Positions 43,190 through 51,583 of a stretch of DNA of 64,000 nucleotides are shown in pieces. This DNA comes from Prosthecobacter fusiformis (lineage in GTDB: Bacteria > Verrucomicrobiota > Verrucomicrobiia > Verrucomicrobiales > Verrucomicrobiaceae), in assembly GCF_004364345.1 (NCBI RefSeq), contig NZ_SOCA01000003.1, positions 558,001-622,000 of the forward strand. Reading direction: 5' to 3'. Within the stretch, counting starts at the first letter, position 1. Every line of letters begins with the position of its first letter. A model generated the notes under the pieces. That model had not been told where the DNA came from, did not search any database, and saw nothing but the letters and a program-made list of their open reading frames with translations. The position numbers were made by a program, and so were the translations under genes.

Positions 43190-45157
43190 TTATTCGTCGA
43201 GGCCGTATTGGAGGATGAAGCTGAGCATTTTCTCAGATTCGAAGAAGCCGGGGTCGTATTCGTGGCCTTTGCCAGGGATGGTGATGAGTTCCATCTGGCC
43301 GCCGAGGGCTTTGTATTTTTCAGCTAGGGCGGCGCTGTTGGCTTCGATAGGGACGACGACATCGGAGTCGCCATGGATATGCAGGATGGGGATTTTAGCG
43401 GCGGCGATGGGGGCGAGGCGCTCCACTGGGGTATGAAGGGAGATTTGCCTACCGAGCTGGTCCGGGGTGAGTCCATAAGCGGGGGCGGCACGCTCAAGTC
43501 CGGGGTAGCTGCGGAGGTCGCACACGGTGTAGATGCCAGCGATGCACTCGATCCATTGGGGGTGATCTGCGGCGAAGTTGTAATGATTGAGACCTCCGCG
43601 ACTCTGGGCGATGAGGGTGACCTTGGGGGCGAGCTGATAGTGTTGACGAAGGTGATGGTAGAAGGTGGTGAATTGCTCGCGGCTTTTCGGGTTGGCGAAG
43701 GTTTCACCCACGTAAAGACCGACGACGTAGAAGCCTTTATCGAGAAGGCGCTGAATGAGCCAGGTATTGCCCGTGCCTGGGTTATTACCAATGGTGGGGG
43801 CATACCAGGCCCAGGGGCGGGTGCCGTTGGCGGCAGGTTTGGTGGGATGAAGGACAAAACCTTCGACCCCGGCGACATCGAAGTCATCACGTTGGGTGCC
43901 GAAATCGATTTTGCCATTGAGGGGACCTTTGAGGGAGTCCTTGCCATTGCTGACCCATTCGAGATTAAACCGGGCGATGGTGAGGTGGGTATAGTAGGTG
44001 GATTTTTTCTGTTCGATGCCGGATTCAAGTCCGCGCTCATAGAGGCAGAGGGCATCTCCGCTGGGGAGGACGGCAAGGTCGCTGTAACCGCCGTAAGTGG
44101 CCTCGAGGGTTTGGTTAAACTTCCAGGTTTTTCCTTCGTCCTGGCTGAGCTTGATGGAGAGGTTGCGGCGGTCGCGGGGCTTGCCTTCGGCTGCTTTGCC
44201 ATCCAGGCGATCGAGGTTATGGGGATTGGCAAAGAGGATGCGGTTTTTATCTGCCGCAGGGCGCATGGAATAACGAACGATGCTGCCCATGCAGATAGGC
44301 TCCAGGAGCTTTTCATCAAAGCGGGGCTTGGCCCAGGATTCGCCACCATCGCGGCTGAGATTGATGAGGCGGCGATGATTTTTGGATTCGGTCCGGGCAT
44401 TGATCATGACGGTGCCGACGAGGGTCTCGACAATGCAGGTTTCATTGGGATAAACCCACTCTGGGGTGTCTGGAATGGCGACGGCCCCGCGCTGCCAGGT
44501 GGTGCCGTGGTCGTCGCTATAAATGGTGGCGGTGATGGAGGGGCGATGGGCATGACCGCCGGTGCCGAGTGAGAGCCAGACGGGGACGATGAGGCGCCCG
44601 GTGCGAAGCTGGATGCCATGTGCAGGGCCGGTGGCGAGGATCTTCCAATCGTAATCTGGAAGGAATTTTTCGAAGGTGGCGGTGATATCCACGGGCTCTG
44701 TCCAGGTGACGCCTTCATCATCGCTGCGGATGTAATAACAACGGGCGTATTCGAGGCAGTACAGGAGATGGACGGAGCCGTTGCGGTCGGCGAAGGCGAC
44801 GGGGTTGTTGGCGGTGTTGTCCCCAGGTTTGTCCAGGTTTTGGGCGGCGGCGAGGGGATTGACGGGCAGCTCTCCTTTAACCTGGACGATGGTCTGGCGG
44901 GGGAGCCAGGTCTTGCCGCCATCGGTGCTGCGGCGCATGACGATATCAATGGGACCCCAGTCGCCTTTGCCTTCCTTGCGGGCTTCGCAGTAGGCGAGGG
45001 CGGTGCCTTTTTTGGTGACGATGATGCCGGGGATGCGGTACAGGGCGTAACCGTCTTTGCCAGCTTCGAAGAGATCCGTTTTCTCAAGGAAGGGCTCGGC
45101 AGCCGGGGCGGTGCTGGCGATAAGGGCGGCGAGCAGGGACAGGAAGTGGCGTTTCAT
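43190..45157 (-). CDS. Secreted sialidase fused to an alpha/beta hydrolase
   Basis: The 655-aa protein has a signal peptide (1-19). Residues about 25-390 are a six-bladed sialidase with the Y-R-I-P-G arginine motif and five Asp boxes (S-T-D-G-G-K-T-W, S-D-D-E-G-V-T-W, S-D-D-H-G-T-T-W, S-R-D-G-G-E-S-W, S-Q-D-E-G-K-T-W). Residues about 420-655 are an alpha/beta hydrolase with A-Q-S-R-G-G nucleophile loop, H-G-D-S-D acid and G-K-G-H-E-Y His. The two could act together on acetylated sialic acids or other host or algal glycans. This pairing is inference. It diverges from no transporter in the window. Confidence 0.85.
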   Translation of the reverse strand: MKRHFLSLLAALIASTAPAAEPFLEKTDLFEAGKDGYALYRIPGIIVTKKGTALAYCEARKEGKGDWGPIDIVMRRSTDGGKTWLPRQTIVQVKGELPVNPLAAAQNLDKPGDNTANNPVAFADRNGSVHLLYCLEYARCYYIRSDDEGVTWTEPVDITATFEKFLPDYDWKILATGPAHGIQLRTGRLIVPVWLSLGTGGHAHRPSITATIYSDDHGTTWQRGAVAIPDTPEWVYPNETCIVETLVGTVMINARTESKNHRRLINLSRDGGESWAKPRFDEKLLEPICMGSIVRYSMRPAADKNRILFANPHNLDRLDGKAAEGKPRDRRNLSIKLSQDEGKTWKFNQTLEATYGGYSDLAVLPSGDALCLYERGLESGIEQKKSTYYTHLTIARFNLEWVSNGKDSLKGPLNGKIDFGTQRDDFDVAGVEGFVLHPTKPAANGTRPWAWYAPTIGNNPGTGNTWLIQRLLDKGFYVVGLYVGETFANPKSREQFTTFYHHLRQHYQLAPKVTLIAQSRGGLNHYNFAADHPQWIECIAGIYTVCDLRSYPGLERAAPAYGLTPDQLGRQISLHTPVERLAPIAAAKIPILHIHGDSDVVVPIEANSAALAEKYKALGGQMELITIPGKGHEYDPGFFESEKMLSFILQYGLDE

Positions 45158-45249
45158 GGCAGGGTGGGGTCTGGAGAGGAAACGGCAGATGCAAAGAGGT
45201 GTGGCTGGTTAGAGTAAATAACCAGCATGCAAAACCGGTGGTCGGAGCG

Positions 45250-45300
45250 AGGGAGATTTTTTACAGGATGGACAAGATGGCAGGATTAACAGGATTTGAA
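45250..45300 (+). repeat. AACAGGATT dispersed repeat
   Basis: TTTTTTACAGGATGGACAAG followed by GCAGGATTAACAGGATTTG matches the minus copy at 12847-12887. It is the main feature of the 219-bp spacer between the sialidase and cardiolipin synthase genes. Confidence 0.6.
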
Positions 45301-45376
45301 GATGAATGGGAAGGATATATTTTATTTAATGATGTTTATGGATATTTGTGAAGCGGTCAAATGAGAGGCGGGAAGC

Positions 45377-46828
45377 TTACAGGACGGGGATGAAGAGGCG
45401 GGCGAAGCCGTTGCGGAGACGGTGGGGGAGGGGCAGGGCTTCGAGAAGGGCAGGGGTGACTTCGGTGCACTCCTGGAGACGGACATCGAAGATGGACTGG
45501 AGGCGGGCGCTGAGCTGGGTGGAGCGGCAGGCGAGGTTGAACTCAAAGTTAAGCCGCAGGCTGCGGGGATCCCAGTTGGTGGAGCCGATGCAGCTCCAGG
45601 TGTTGTCGATGAGGAGGAGCTTGGAGTGATCAAAGGGGGCCTGGGATTCGTAGATGCGGCAGCCTGCTTCGAGCAGTTCCGGATAAAGGGTGCGGGCGGC
45701 CCATGCGACGAAGGGGATGTTGTTTTTGGCAGGGGTGATGATGGTCACGGCAATGCCACGGCTGGCGCAGAGCTTCAGCGCGGCCATGAGGATGGTGGTG
45801 GGCAAGAAATAGGGGGTCATGATGCAGACGCGATCATGGGCTGCATTGAGCGCGGCAAAGAGGGCGACAGGCATGACCTCCAGGTCCTCATCTGGACCGT
45901 CCACGATGCCGAGGGCGTGGGTTTCACCGGTGGGGGTGATCTGGGGGAACCAAGCGGGGCCTTCGATCAATTCCCCTGAGCAAAAATGCCAGTCCTCTGC
46001 AAAGACACGCTGCATCTGGCCAACGACGGGGCCGGTGATGCGAAAATGGAGGTCGCGCACGGGGTGGGAGGGGCTGCGGGAGATCATGTTTCCCTCGCGG
46101 ATATTCATGCCGCCTGTGAAGCCGATGTGGCCGTCCACGATGAGGATTTTTTTATGGTTGCGGAGGTTCATGCTGAGCAACCGGAGGATGAAGTGGTTGG
46201 GCATGAAGCGGCGGACGGGGACGCCTTTTTTCCGCAGGATGCGGGTGACGGGGGGCCAAGAATAACGGGTGCCTGCATCATCCACGATGACGCGCACCTG
46301 GACGCCGCGGTCATGAGCAGCGGCGAGGGCGGTGACAAAATCTGCGCCGATGTGATGGGCCTCAAAAATGTAGCTAGAAAGGGAGACGCTGGTCTGGGCA
46401 CTGTGGATGGCCTGAAGCATGGCGGGCATGGCTTCATCCCCATTGATGAGGGGCCCTACCGCATTGCCAGCGGCAAAGTGAAAACGGGAGATGCGGTCCA
46501 GGGTGATGGCCAGGGAGCAATCGCGGTCAGCCAGGACGGGGTCGGTCTCGTTAAAGGCGGGACTGGTGGGGAGAGGATCCCGGTAGGCAGGGCCGATACT
46601 GCCACGGTAGTCGCGACCTTTCCGGCGGACAAAGTTGATGCCCAAGACGCCATAAAGGCAGGCACCGACGAGGGGGGAGAGGAGGATGAGGGCAAACCAG
46701 AAGGCAGCGGAGCGGTGGTCCCGGTGATGGGTGAGCAGATGCAGCAGAGCCGTCAGGCTGAGAGCGAGGGTCAGAATGGCGAGGGAGATGGTCCCCCAAT
46801 GCCATTCAAGGATCACGTAAGACAACAT
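45377..46828 (-). CDS. cls: Cardiolipin synthase (phospholipase D family)
   Basis: This 483-aa protein has two N-terminal membrane helices (about 12-30 and 40-62) and two HKD motifs: N-H-K-K-I-L-I-V-D-G (H-x-K-x4-D) near residue 220 and D-H-S-K-L-L-L-I-D-N with G-S-T-N near 400. It condenses two phosphatidylglycerols to cardiolipin, or PG with CDP-DG. The layout is that of ClsA. It fits with pgsA in the same window, though not linked. Confidence 0.92.
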   Translation of the reverse strand: MLSYVILEWHWGTISLAILTLALSLTALLHLLTHHRDHRSAAFWFALILLSPLVGACLYGVLGINFVRRKGRDYRGSIGPAYRDPLPTSPAFNETDPVLADRDCSLAITLDRISRFHFAAGNAVGPLINGDEAMPAMLQAIHSAQTSVSLSSYIFEAHHIGADFVTALAAAHDRGVQVRVIVDDAGTRYSWPPVTRILRKKGVPVRRFMPNHFILRLLSMNLRNHKKILIVDGHIGFTGGMNIREGNMISRSPSHPVRDLHFRITGPVVGQMQRVFAEDWHFCSGELIEGPAWFPQITPTGETHALGIVDGPDEDLEVMPVALFAALNAAHDRVCIMTPYFLPTTILMAALKLCASRGIAVTIITPAKNNIPFVAWAARTLYPELLEAGCRIYESQAPFDHSKLLLIDNTWSCIGSTNWDPRSLRLNFEFNLACRSTQLSARLQSIFDVRLQECTEVTPALLEALPLPHRLRNGFARLFIPVL

Positions 46829-46865
46829 GGCTGCATCATGTGGGGGAAAAGCGGGGTGTGCAGCA

Positions 46866-46902
46866 ATAAAAAAACGCCGCCAGGAGAAGCTCCTGGCGGC
46901 GT
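46866..46902 (-). terminator. Terminator after the prepilin-like gene
   Basis: On the minus strand a 13-bp stem (46890-46902 with 46874-46886; ACGCCGCCAGGAG / CTCCTGGCGGCGT) is followed by a T-run (A-run at 46868-46874 on the plus strand). It ends transcription from the prepilin-like gene before cls. Confidence 0.88.
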
Positions 46903-46939
46903 TGTGATTTAACCGGGCCTTTTTATGCCCAGGTATGGA

Positions 46940-47842
46940 CTACTGTGGAGGGGCAGGCAGAGCGCCTGGGGCCGCAGGGGCCACGGGGGCACCTGGGAGA
47001 CCGCCAGCAGGTGGCAGACCGCCAGCAGGTGGCAGACCAGTAGGCAGGCCACCAGGCTGGGCACCGTATCCTGGGGCAGCGGGCAGGCCGCCCGGGGCAC
47101 CCGGGGCACCTGGGAAGGTGTTGGGGTCGTTGGTGTAGCTACCGCCACCTTTAGGGACGATGTTCAGGATCTGCTGCGGGGCATTGGGGCTGGCCATGGT
47201 GAACATGTCAAAACCACCGCCGAGAAGGCGAGGACCGACGGAGGCACCCGTGCGGGACATGAGCTTGACGGTTTCCACACTGGCGTCGTTTTTGCCAATG
47301 AGGATGGTGCCACCCTGCCAAGCGCGACCGGCGACAGGCTTGCCAGCGGCGTCACAATTCCACTGTGGAGGCCAGCCTGCGGCGGCTGGATTCTCAAACA
47401 CGATGGGCATGATGCTGGAGCTGGTATTGGACTGGCCCTGGGTGAGCGCCCAGTGGTTTTCACCGGCGACGAGCGCCTGGTCATAGGTGGGAGCGATGCC
47501 GATGTTTTTATCTGGCATGAACATGCTGCCTGGGCAGCCGAAGATGGTTTCATCCTGGACAAGGCCTTCCTGGACAAGGGCGCGGAAAGCGTCATTGGAG
47601 GTCAGGGGCACGCTGCCTGTGACTGGATTGGTCACGGAATCTGGATAGAGACCGTTGTTGTCCGAGGCATAGGAAAGCATCAGACCGATGATCTGACGGC
47701 AGTTGCTGCCGCCTTTCATCTGGTTGGCCTTGACGGTGATCAAGTTATAAGTAGGGACCGCCAAGCTCGCGATGATCGCGATAATGGTGATCACCACCAG
47801 GAGTTCAATGAGGGTGAAACCTCGTTGGAGTGCTCTTTTCAT
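46940..47842 (-). CDS. Type IV prepilin-like protein with Pro/Gly-rich tail
   Basis: The 300-aa protein has a leader M-K-R-A-L-Q-R-G cleaved before F-T-L-I-E-L-L-V-V-I-T-I-I-A-I (conserved E5 after cleavage) and one membrane helix. A globular part (about 35-230) follows. Residues about 240-300 are a disordered G-A-P-G-A-P-G-G-L-P / P-P-A-G-G-L repeat. It is a type II secretion/PilA-like pseudopilin of the kind abundant in Verrucomicrobia and Lentisphaerae. The tail is long and unusual. It is probably a monocistronic unit, with a terminator at 46866-46902. Confidence 0.88.
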   Translation of the reverse strand: MKRALQRGFTLIELLVVITIIAIIASLAVPTYNLITVKANQMKGGSNCRQIIGLMLSYASDNNGLYPDSVTNPVTGSVPLTSNDAFRALVQEGLVQDETIFGCPGSMFMPDKNIGIAPTYDQALVAGENHWALTQGQSNTSSSIMPIVFENPAAAGWPPQWNCDAAGKPVAGRAWQGGTILIGKNDASVETVKLMSRTGASVGPRLLGGGFDMFTMASPNAPQQILNIVPKGGGSYTNDPNTFPGAPGAPGGLPAAPGYGAQPGGLPTGLPPAGGLPPAGGLPGAPVAPAAPGALPAPPQ

Positions 47843-48128
47843 AGTAGTAGTGCGTTTATGGGTTGGATTATGATGTTATGTGTCACCCCATCCGAAGACA
47901 GGCTAACAGTCTGATTATGACAAACTTGAGGGCCTAAAGGCGAGAAAAATCTTTTTGGGAGCGGTTTGCCGTCGCCAGGGAAGCGCGGCTGTCTGTTGGA
48001 GGAAACTGGGATGCCTTTTTCAGGAAAGCCGGGGGGGCGTACTGGGAGATGATGCGGGGCAAAAGGCATAATGTGAGCTGAGCCCAGGGCGCTGAGGCAG
48101 TTTGCATGTGAATGCCGGTGCGACCCGA

Positions 48129-48962
48129 TCAGTTACGCTTCTTGAGCGTCAGCCATAGCAGGGCAGTTGCTGCAAGGCTTGTCACAAGGACGATGCTCCA
48201 TGGCATGGGGTCGTGCTGTTCTCTGGCTTGTGGCTCGAACTGAGGTGTTCCTGGTATGGAAGAGTGCTGGGGCTGCGCTATGCTGCTAACGGATGGAGCG
48301 GAGGAATATGACGCCGCAGCAATACGAGCCTCAATCTGTGCAAGTGCCGTCACGGCGGTTTCGTAAAAGCGGCTTTTGGTTCCTGGTAGAGGCTTGCGCG
48401 TTTTGGCATATTCTCGCAGTAACTCAATACTTGAGGAGTCACCGATCCTCCCAAGACTTGCAGCCGCTTCCTCAGTGAGATCGGCATGCAATGGCCCACC
48501 GTTGGTATCGGAGAGGTAGAGCGATAATAGCTGTTGATTCTCATTTGAAGGATAGTGTCCAAGAAACGTTAATCCTAATCTTTTGAAGGTTGAGCCACCT
48601 GGGTCGGCATTACGATTCAACAGCATCTCCAGTTTCTTGCGGACAAAACCCTGCTCGCTAATGGATGCATCCGTTCTTTGGGAGAGTATTCCCCAAGTAC
48701 GAGTGTAGCCATCCCATTCCTGCTCAGTTTCAAGGTGATTGGCTAATTCAAGCAATGCTGGTGTCAAGCCGGGTGTGGTGGTCAGAAGCTTAAAGCCCTT
48801 TTCATTGTCTGTAAACAAAGCTTCATAGCTACCCGAGCAAAGATTGGCGAAATACAGCCTCACTTGCGGCGGCACTGATGCGAAGTGTTGGAGCCTCTGA
48901 GGCTCCACTCCGCTCAAATTCAGCCCTGTCATAATGAGAGCCATTAAAGTGAGGGATTTCAT
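48129..48962 (-). CDS. Membrane-anchored repeat protein, paralog A
   Basis: This 277-aa protein has a signal-like N-terminus (L-M-A-L-I-M-T-G-L-N-L-S) and an armadillo/HEAT-like helical middle (E-E-A-A-A-S-L-G-R-I-G-D-S-S-S-I-E-L-L). A Ser/Pro linker and one C-terminal membrane helix (W-S-I-V-L-V-T-S-L-A-A-T-A-L-L-W-L) ending in K-K-R follow. It has the same length and plan as 50243-51076. The last about 230 bp are more than 90% identical in DNA, while the earlier part is more diverged. No function is recognised. Confidence 0.6.
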   Translation of the reverse strand: MKSLTLMALIMTGLNLSGVEPQRLQHFASVPPQVRLYFANLCSGSYEALFTDNEKGFKLLTTTPGLTPALLELANHLETEQEWDGYTRTWGILSQRTDASISEQGFVRKKLEMLLNRNADPGGSTFKRLGLTFLGHYPSNENQQLLSLYLSDTNGGPLHADLTEEAAASLGRIGDSSSIELLREYAKTRKPLPGTKSRFYETAVTALAQIEARIAAASYSSAPSVSSIAQPQHSSIPGTPQFEPQAREQHDPMPWSIVLVTSLAATALLWLTLKKRN

Positions 48963-49073
48963 GGTCGGTAAGATTCAGGATACGATGCCGTACCGTAGCC
49001 CATATTGGTCATGAGATGAGGAATGGACTCCGGCTCGGGAGGAGCACCAGGTCCGTCTTATTCATTATCATGT

Positions 49074-49873
49074 TCATTGAAAGCTGGAACTGAAGAATAC
49101 TTTTGAGGTGTCAAAACTTGGCTGGAGTAATTCTATTAAGGTAATCATCCCGGCGCGGGGTACAGTGTGTGAAGGAATGTTTGCCGCAGACAAAAAATTC
49201 ATAAAGACGGACTTGTTGCCTATTTGCTCAGCAGAGAACTCTCCTCCTGCTGAGATGAATATGACGGCAGAGCCTAATGAATCATTAAGCTGTTGAGTAA
49301 AGGCTAAACGACTTATTAGGCTAAGAGCGTCAGGTTTGTAAATTAGCGAAGAGGCTTTTGGCAATGATTTTGAAAATGCAGCCTCCATGACCTTGTTTTC
49401 GGGTATGTTCATCTGCAATAGAGTAAGCACCAATGAACTCTCAATTTTTTTGGATGTGTAATAACAATGCCATCGAGACTCATGTCTTCATTTTTGATTT
49501 CTATAAGCATATCAAAAATGTCTCGCTTCAGAGGAGGAATAGATTGAAGCAATTGATTTAATTTATGGTGATTTTTTTGATTTGATTCAAGTGTTCGCGC
49601 AATGCGATATAATAAAACTCTTCGGATAGCATCACCAAGAAGATAGTTTATGTAGCAGCCTTCAGCTTCGATTTTTATCAATGCGGCCGTGGCATTGCGA
49701 GTCCATATATCGAGTTCTCATCCTGGTCGGAGGCTTTGTAGGCCCCTGCACAGGCAGTCAGGACAATATTTGCCAAAGATAGGACGTTATCTCGATCTGA
49801 CTGTGCTGCAATATTTAGGTCTCGGCTATCTGGAAAATGAATCCATCGCGGTTGCTCTATTTGTCCAATCCAT
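49074..49873 (-). pseudogene. Gene of unknown function broken by frameshifts
   Basis: Three overlapping frames read as one protein. It begins at an ATG (49873) overlapping the previous stop (TAATG), MDWTNRATAMDSF. It then continues in a second frame (D-L-N-I-A-A-Q; L-A-N-I-V-L-T-A-C-A-G-A-Y) to 49684, in a third from about 49710 (A-T-A-A-L-I-K-I-E-A-E-G-C-Y), and after the T7 run at 49445-49451 in a fourth segment to the stop at 49074 (I-E-S-S-L-V-L-T-L-L-Q-M-N). Codon use and protein-like sequence carry across each break, so these are frameshifts in one about 265-residue gene, from decay or sequencing error. It is AT-richer than its surroundings. Confidence 0.6.
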
Positions 49874-50133
49874 TAAAGTGCACTAATAGATTGATTTTGT
49901 TTAAACTGATCGTTCCGCCATCTCAGTTTATTGGTCGAATCTTGTGCGCTAACAATAATTGGCAGCAGCATATATGTTAAATAAACGATAGTTTTTGTCA
50001 TGTTAGTCAGTGTAATAAAAAGGATGCCCCCCTGCCACCCGCAAATGAAGAATGGGGCCACCCACCCCACTGTGGCAGCTAGTAGGAAAAGCCAGCGGGC
50101 TAGGATGGTCCAGGTGGTAAGTTTCAATGCCAT
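49873..50133 (-). CDS. Small membrane protein of the duplicated patch
   Basis: This 86-aa protein has two membrane helices (about 8-27 and 30-62, the second perhaps two short spans) and a polar tail. It starts at the ATG at 50131-50133 and its TAA overlaps the ATG of the broken gene downstream. It resembles no known family. It sits between paralog B and the broken gene, on the same strand, and probably belongs to the same transcript. Confidence 0.6.
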   Translation of the reverse strand: MALKLTTWTILARWLFLLAATVGWVAPFFICGWQGGILFITLTNMTKTIVYLTYMLLPIIVSAQDSTNKLRWRNDQFKQNQSISAL

Positions 50134-50242
50134 AAGGGCGCAGTAGGGTTGGTTTGTGTCTCGCTGCGATTATGGGGAGCGAAGCTGGGAGACTTTTAGA
50201 AGCAATAAAAGGGTGTTCAGGAAGGTGTGAGAGTGGGGCTGA

Positions 50243-51076
50243 TCACTTGCGCTTCTTGACCGTCAGCCATAGCAGGGCAGTTGCTGCAAGGATTGTCACA
50301 AGGACGATGCTCCATGGCATGGGGTCGTGCTGTTCTCTGGCTTGTGGCCCGTGCTGCTGTGTTCCTGGTGCGGAAGAGTGCTGGGGCTGCGCTGTGCTGC
50401 TAGCAGATGGAGCGGAGGAATATGACGCCGCAGCAATACGAGCCTCAATCTGAGCAAGTGCCGTCACGGCGGTTTCGTAGTAGCGGCTCTTGCCTCCCGG
50501 CGCTGGCTTGTGTTTCTCAGCATACGCTCGTAATGCTGCAATGCTGGATGCTGTGCCGATTCGGCCAAGGCTTTCGGCGGCTTCTCTCGTTGTATTGCCT
50601 CGTAATGGACCGCCGTTGGTATCGGAGAGATACATTTTCAAAATCCGCTCATTCTCGGGCGATGAGTAGTGGCCGAGAAGAGTTAAAGCGCAATCTTTGA
50701 ATGTTGTCCCTCCGGGGTCAGCGTTTCGATTGACCAAACCTTCCAGCTTTGACCTTACAAACAGTTGCTCACTTTCGGTCGCATCGGTGCGCTGAGCCAG
50801 TAGACCCCAAGCCCTCGTGTAGCCGTCCCATTCCTGCTCAGCTTCGAGACGATTAGCCAGTTCGAGCAGTACTGGGGTCAATCCAGGCGTGCTAGCAAGC
50901 TGGGTGAAGCCAAGCTCATTGTTGGCCCACAATGTCTCATACTGCCCCAAGCAAAAGTTGGTGAAATGAAGCCTTACTTGCGGCGGGACTGCTGGAAAAT
51001 GATTAAGGCTCTGAGGCTCAATCGCATGCAGGTTTAGCCCCAGGAAGATAACAGCTATTGTAAAAACGGAATTCAT
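50243..51076 (-). CDS. Membrane-anchored repeat protein, paralog B
   Basis: Read from the ATG at 51074-51076, this 277-aa protein has the same length and layout as paralog A: leader M-N-S-V-F-T-I-A-V-I-F-L-G-L, shared Q-E-W-D-G-Y-T-R-A-W-G and N-R-N-A-D-P-G-G-T-T-F-K blocks, HEAT-like A-A-E-S-L-G-R-I-G-T-A-S-S, and a C-terminal helix with K-K-R-K. The 33 codons open upstream are not used because they are unlike the paralog. It is the first gene of the patch, 110 nt before the small membrane protein. Confidence 0.6.
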   Translation of the reverse strand: MNSVFTIAVIFLGLNLHAIEPQSLNHFPAVPPQVRLHFTNFCLGQYETLWANNELGFTQLASTPGLTPVLLELANRLEAEQEWDGYTRAWGLLAQRTDATESEQLFVRSKLEGLVNRNADPGGTTFKDCALTLLGHYSSPENERILKMYLSDTNGGPLRGNTTREAAESLGRIGTASSIAALRAYAEKHKPAPGGKSRYYETAVTALAQIEARIAAASYSSAPSASSTAQPQHSSAPGTQQHGPQAREQHDPMPWSIVLVTILAATALLWLTVKKRK

Positions 51077-51436
51077 AGCGGGGTTTAGCTGGTTGTGGAT
51101 AGCATAGTTTCCTAAATCATATAGAGCCTGCTTGGTGTCATTAACTTCCTCGGGTGGTGTCTTGGAATACCGCATCAGATGATGGCTGAATTGGAATGGT
51201 AAGAGGATAAGCTGTCAGGGGTGCGATCTACCTGATGCTGGTATGATCCGACAAAGAATGCACGATTCATGGCAGTGGTGAGGATTCCTTGATGCCCTCC
51301 CAGTGAACAGGTGAACGAAAGTCGCGTTGAAAAACAAGGTGAAGGGTTTTCCTTCGTGGATCAAGACGGGAATAAAGAGTTGTCTATGTCCATCTTGACG
51401 CGTGCCTTCAAAAGGATCCTGCCAATGATCCGCGCG
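51077..51436. other. 360-bp intergenic region beside tRNA-Arg
   Basis: No credible gene is seen between paralog B and the tRNA. A plus-strand frame at 51311-51532 runs through the tRNA and is spurious. The composition is mixed and no clear direct repeat of the tRNA 3' end was found here. Confidence 0.5.
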
Positions 51437-51508
51437 TATCCCCGACAGGAATCGAACCTGTATTTAGAGTTTAGGAAACCCTCGTTCTATCCATTGAACT
51501 ACGGAGAC
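51437..51508 (-). tRNA. tRNA-Arg (CCT anticodon)
   Basis: On the minus strand the 72-nt cloverleaf folds fully. The acceptor GTCTCCG pairs with CGGGGAT (two wobble pairs). The D arm is GTTC/GAAC, the anticodon stem AGGGT/ACTCT with loop TTCCTAA (anticodon CCT), and the T arm ACAGG-TTCGATT-CCTGT. The discriminator is A at 51437 and CCA is not encoded. Its 3' side faces the accessory patch at 48.1-51.1 kb. Confidence 0.93.
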
Positions 51509-51583
51509 GCATGCGCTATGCGCAGGGGTTAACATTCAGAGGCTTCGGGTCATGCTCAAGTGTGAACTTGGCCTTTTTTCACC

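Noticed and set aside
49684-49870. Caspase or CHAT-like domain in the broken gene (L-T-A-C-A-G-A)
   Set aside because: The Cys context is suggestive, but no His motif precedes it and the frame is disrupted; not enough to claim.
51311-51532. 73-aa plus-strand frame
   Set aside because: It runs through the tRNA-Arg gene and has no coding character.
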